From NCBI GenBank assembly GCA_905210435.1, contig CAJLWO010000083.1, forward strand, positions 1 through 5,875: 5,875 nucleotides of DNA. Reading direction: 5' to 3'. This stretch comes from an uncultured Bacteroidales bacterium. GTDB lineage: Bacteria; Bacteroidota; Bacteroidia; Bacteroidales; Muribaculaceae. A program made the position numbers and the translations under genes. The notes beneath the pieces are model-generated. The model worked only from the letters and a program-made list of their open reading frames with translations. It had not been told where the DNA came from and searched no databases. Shown here one piece after another: positions 5,173 through 5,875 of this stretch (position 1 is the stretch's first letter; each line of letters starts with the position of its first letter).

Positions 5173-5811
5173 TCAGTCTTTTTGTTCGAATCCTACGGGA
5201 TTGTTCATGATTGCTATGTGACTGTCGGGGAGGCCGAGCAGTGATATGATTTCGGCGGATTTCATTGTGGCGCGCGGCACGGTGGCCAGTCCCAGTCCGG
5301 CGCATGCCAGGGAAATATTCTCGCTTACGATTCCGGCATCGACGGCAGCCATCATCAGGGCGCGTTCATCGGGATTGCTGAATTTTGTCATGTCGGCAAT
5401 CATGACGAGGCTTACGGGAGCGTCGTTGACAAAATCCTGTCCGGCGGCCACAAGATTGCGGTAATCGCCGTCGGCCACATGCTTCAGCGAATGTGTGGCT
5501 GGAAGATATTCGCTGACACCGTTGCGGTCAAAGACGAACAGCCGTATTTCCTGGAAATTGCGGCACGAGGGAGCCGTCAGCCGGCCATCCGGACGGTTTT
5601 GTCCCGTCGCGGCCCACAGCAGATTGCCCAAATCCTGTCGCGACAGTTCACTGTCGGCGAATTTTCTCACCGATTTGCGCCGGGCGAACGCCTCCATCAT
5701 ACCCGTCCCCGCCTTCATGTCGGGAGCCGGAAGCACAGTATCCATATTTTCAGCCGCCATAGTCAGGCTTGATAATGCTATCGCCCCCGACATCAAAAAT
5801 TTCTTTATCAT
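5173..5811 (-). CDS. Exported nitroreductase-family (SagB/ThcOx-like) flavoprotein
   Basis: A 212-residue protein of the FMN-dependent nitroreductase fold, nearest in style to the SagB/ThcOx-type proteins common in Bacteroidales. A Sec-type signal peptide is visible: MIKK, a hydrophobic stretch to about residue 18, then a small-residue site near A19/A20. The mature protein probably lies in the periplasm. Family signatures include the FMN-phosphate-binding RRKSVRKF (44-51), LLWAATGQNRPDGRLTAPS (64-82), the C-terminal ACAGLGLATVPR (169-180) and a closing VGF near 206. The TAPSCRNFQEI segment matches the flavin and substrate region. The substrate is unknown: reduction of nitro compounds, quinones or peptide-type substrates cannot be told apart. 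It is the first gene of an operon with the alcohol dehydrogenase 4 bases downstream. The 64 bases before it have no clear TAnnTTTG box. Confidence 0.88.
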   Translation of the reverse strand: MIKKFLMSGAIALSSLTMAAENMDTVLPAPDMKAGTGMMEAFARRKSVRKFADSELSRQDLGNLLWAATGQNRPDGRLTAPSCRNFQEIRLFVFDRNGVSEYLPATHSLKHVADGDYRNLVAAGQDFVNDAPVSLVMIADMTKFSNPDERALMMAAVDAGIVSENISLACAGLGLATVPRATMKSAEIISLLGLPDSHIAIMNNPVGFEQKD

Positions 5812-5875
5812 AAATCTTGGTATTTAGTCAGCCCTTAAAAACGGATATTAATTGCTGATATTCAATAAAATAAAC

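Overview
The window looks like a chromosomal segment of a Bacteroidales bacterium (phylum Bacteroidota), possibly Muribaculaceae. Three things point that way. Genes lack strong Shine-Dalgarno sites. The clearest promoter is the Bacteroidota type (TTTG, 19-base spacer, TAnnTTTG) in front of the perR-like gene. The protein types (PhoR-like kinase, exported SagB-like nitroreductase, PAP2 N-terminus, PerR plus rubrerythrin) are typical of gut Bacteroidales. The family-level placement is inference from protein style, not from a search.

Layout, left to right. Bases 1-189 hold no supportable gene, only a short palindrome and possibly a dispersed intergenic repeat. Bases 190-2317 (minus) encode a two-component system: an OmpR-type response regulator, then a membrane histidine kinase with a PhoR-like periplasmic sensor, overlapping by 20 bases. 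A divergent intergenic region follows, with an 11-bp inverted repeat around a candidate promoter. It leads into a 76-codon plus-strand remnant of a PAP2-family phosphatase that has lost all catalytic motifs (2504-2734).

Bases 2885-3923 (plus) form an oxidative-stress operon: a PerR-type peroxide sensor and repressor, then rubrerythrin, a peroxide-reducing di-iron protein, 13 bases apart. A canonical promoter lies in front, overlaid by two 7-1-7 operators that resemble the PerR box, so autoregulation of the whole operon is very likely.

Bases 3954-4082 carry a 129-base imperfect inverted repeat with nested palindromes, between the converging rubrerythrin and alcohol dehydrogenase genes. It is probably a REP/MITE-like element that may also terminate transcription from both sides. 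Bases 4122-5811 (minus) form a second operon: an exported nitroreductase-like flavoprotein, then a cytosolic zinc-dependent alcohol/formaldehyde-type dehydrogenase, 4 bases apart.

No rRNA, tRNA, CRISPR array, complete insertion sequence or phage gene is visible. I see no wholly new system. The most notable points are the tandem PerR-like operators, the nested inverted-repeat element, the truncated PAP2 gene and the inverted repeat flanking its promoter.
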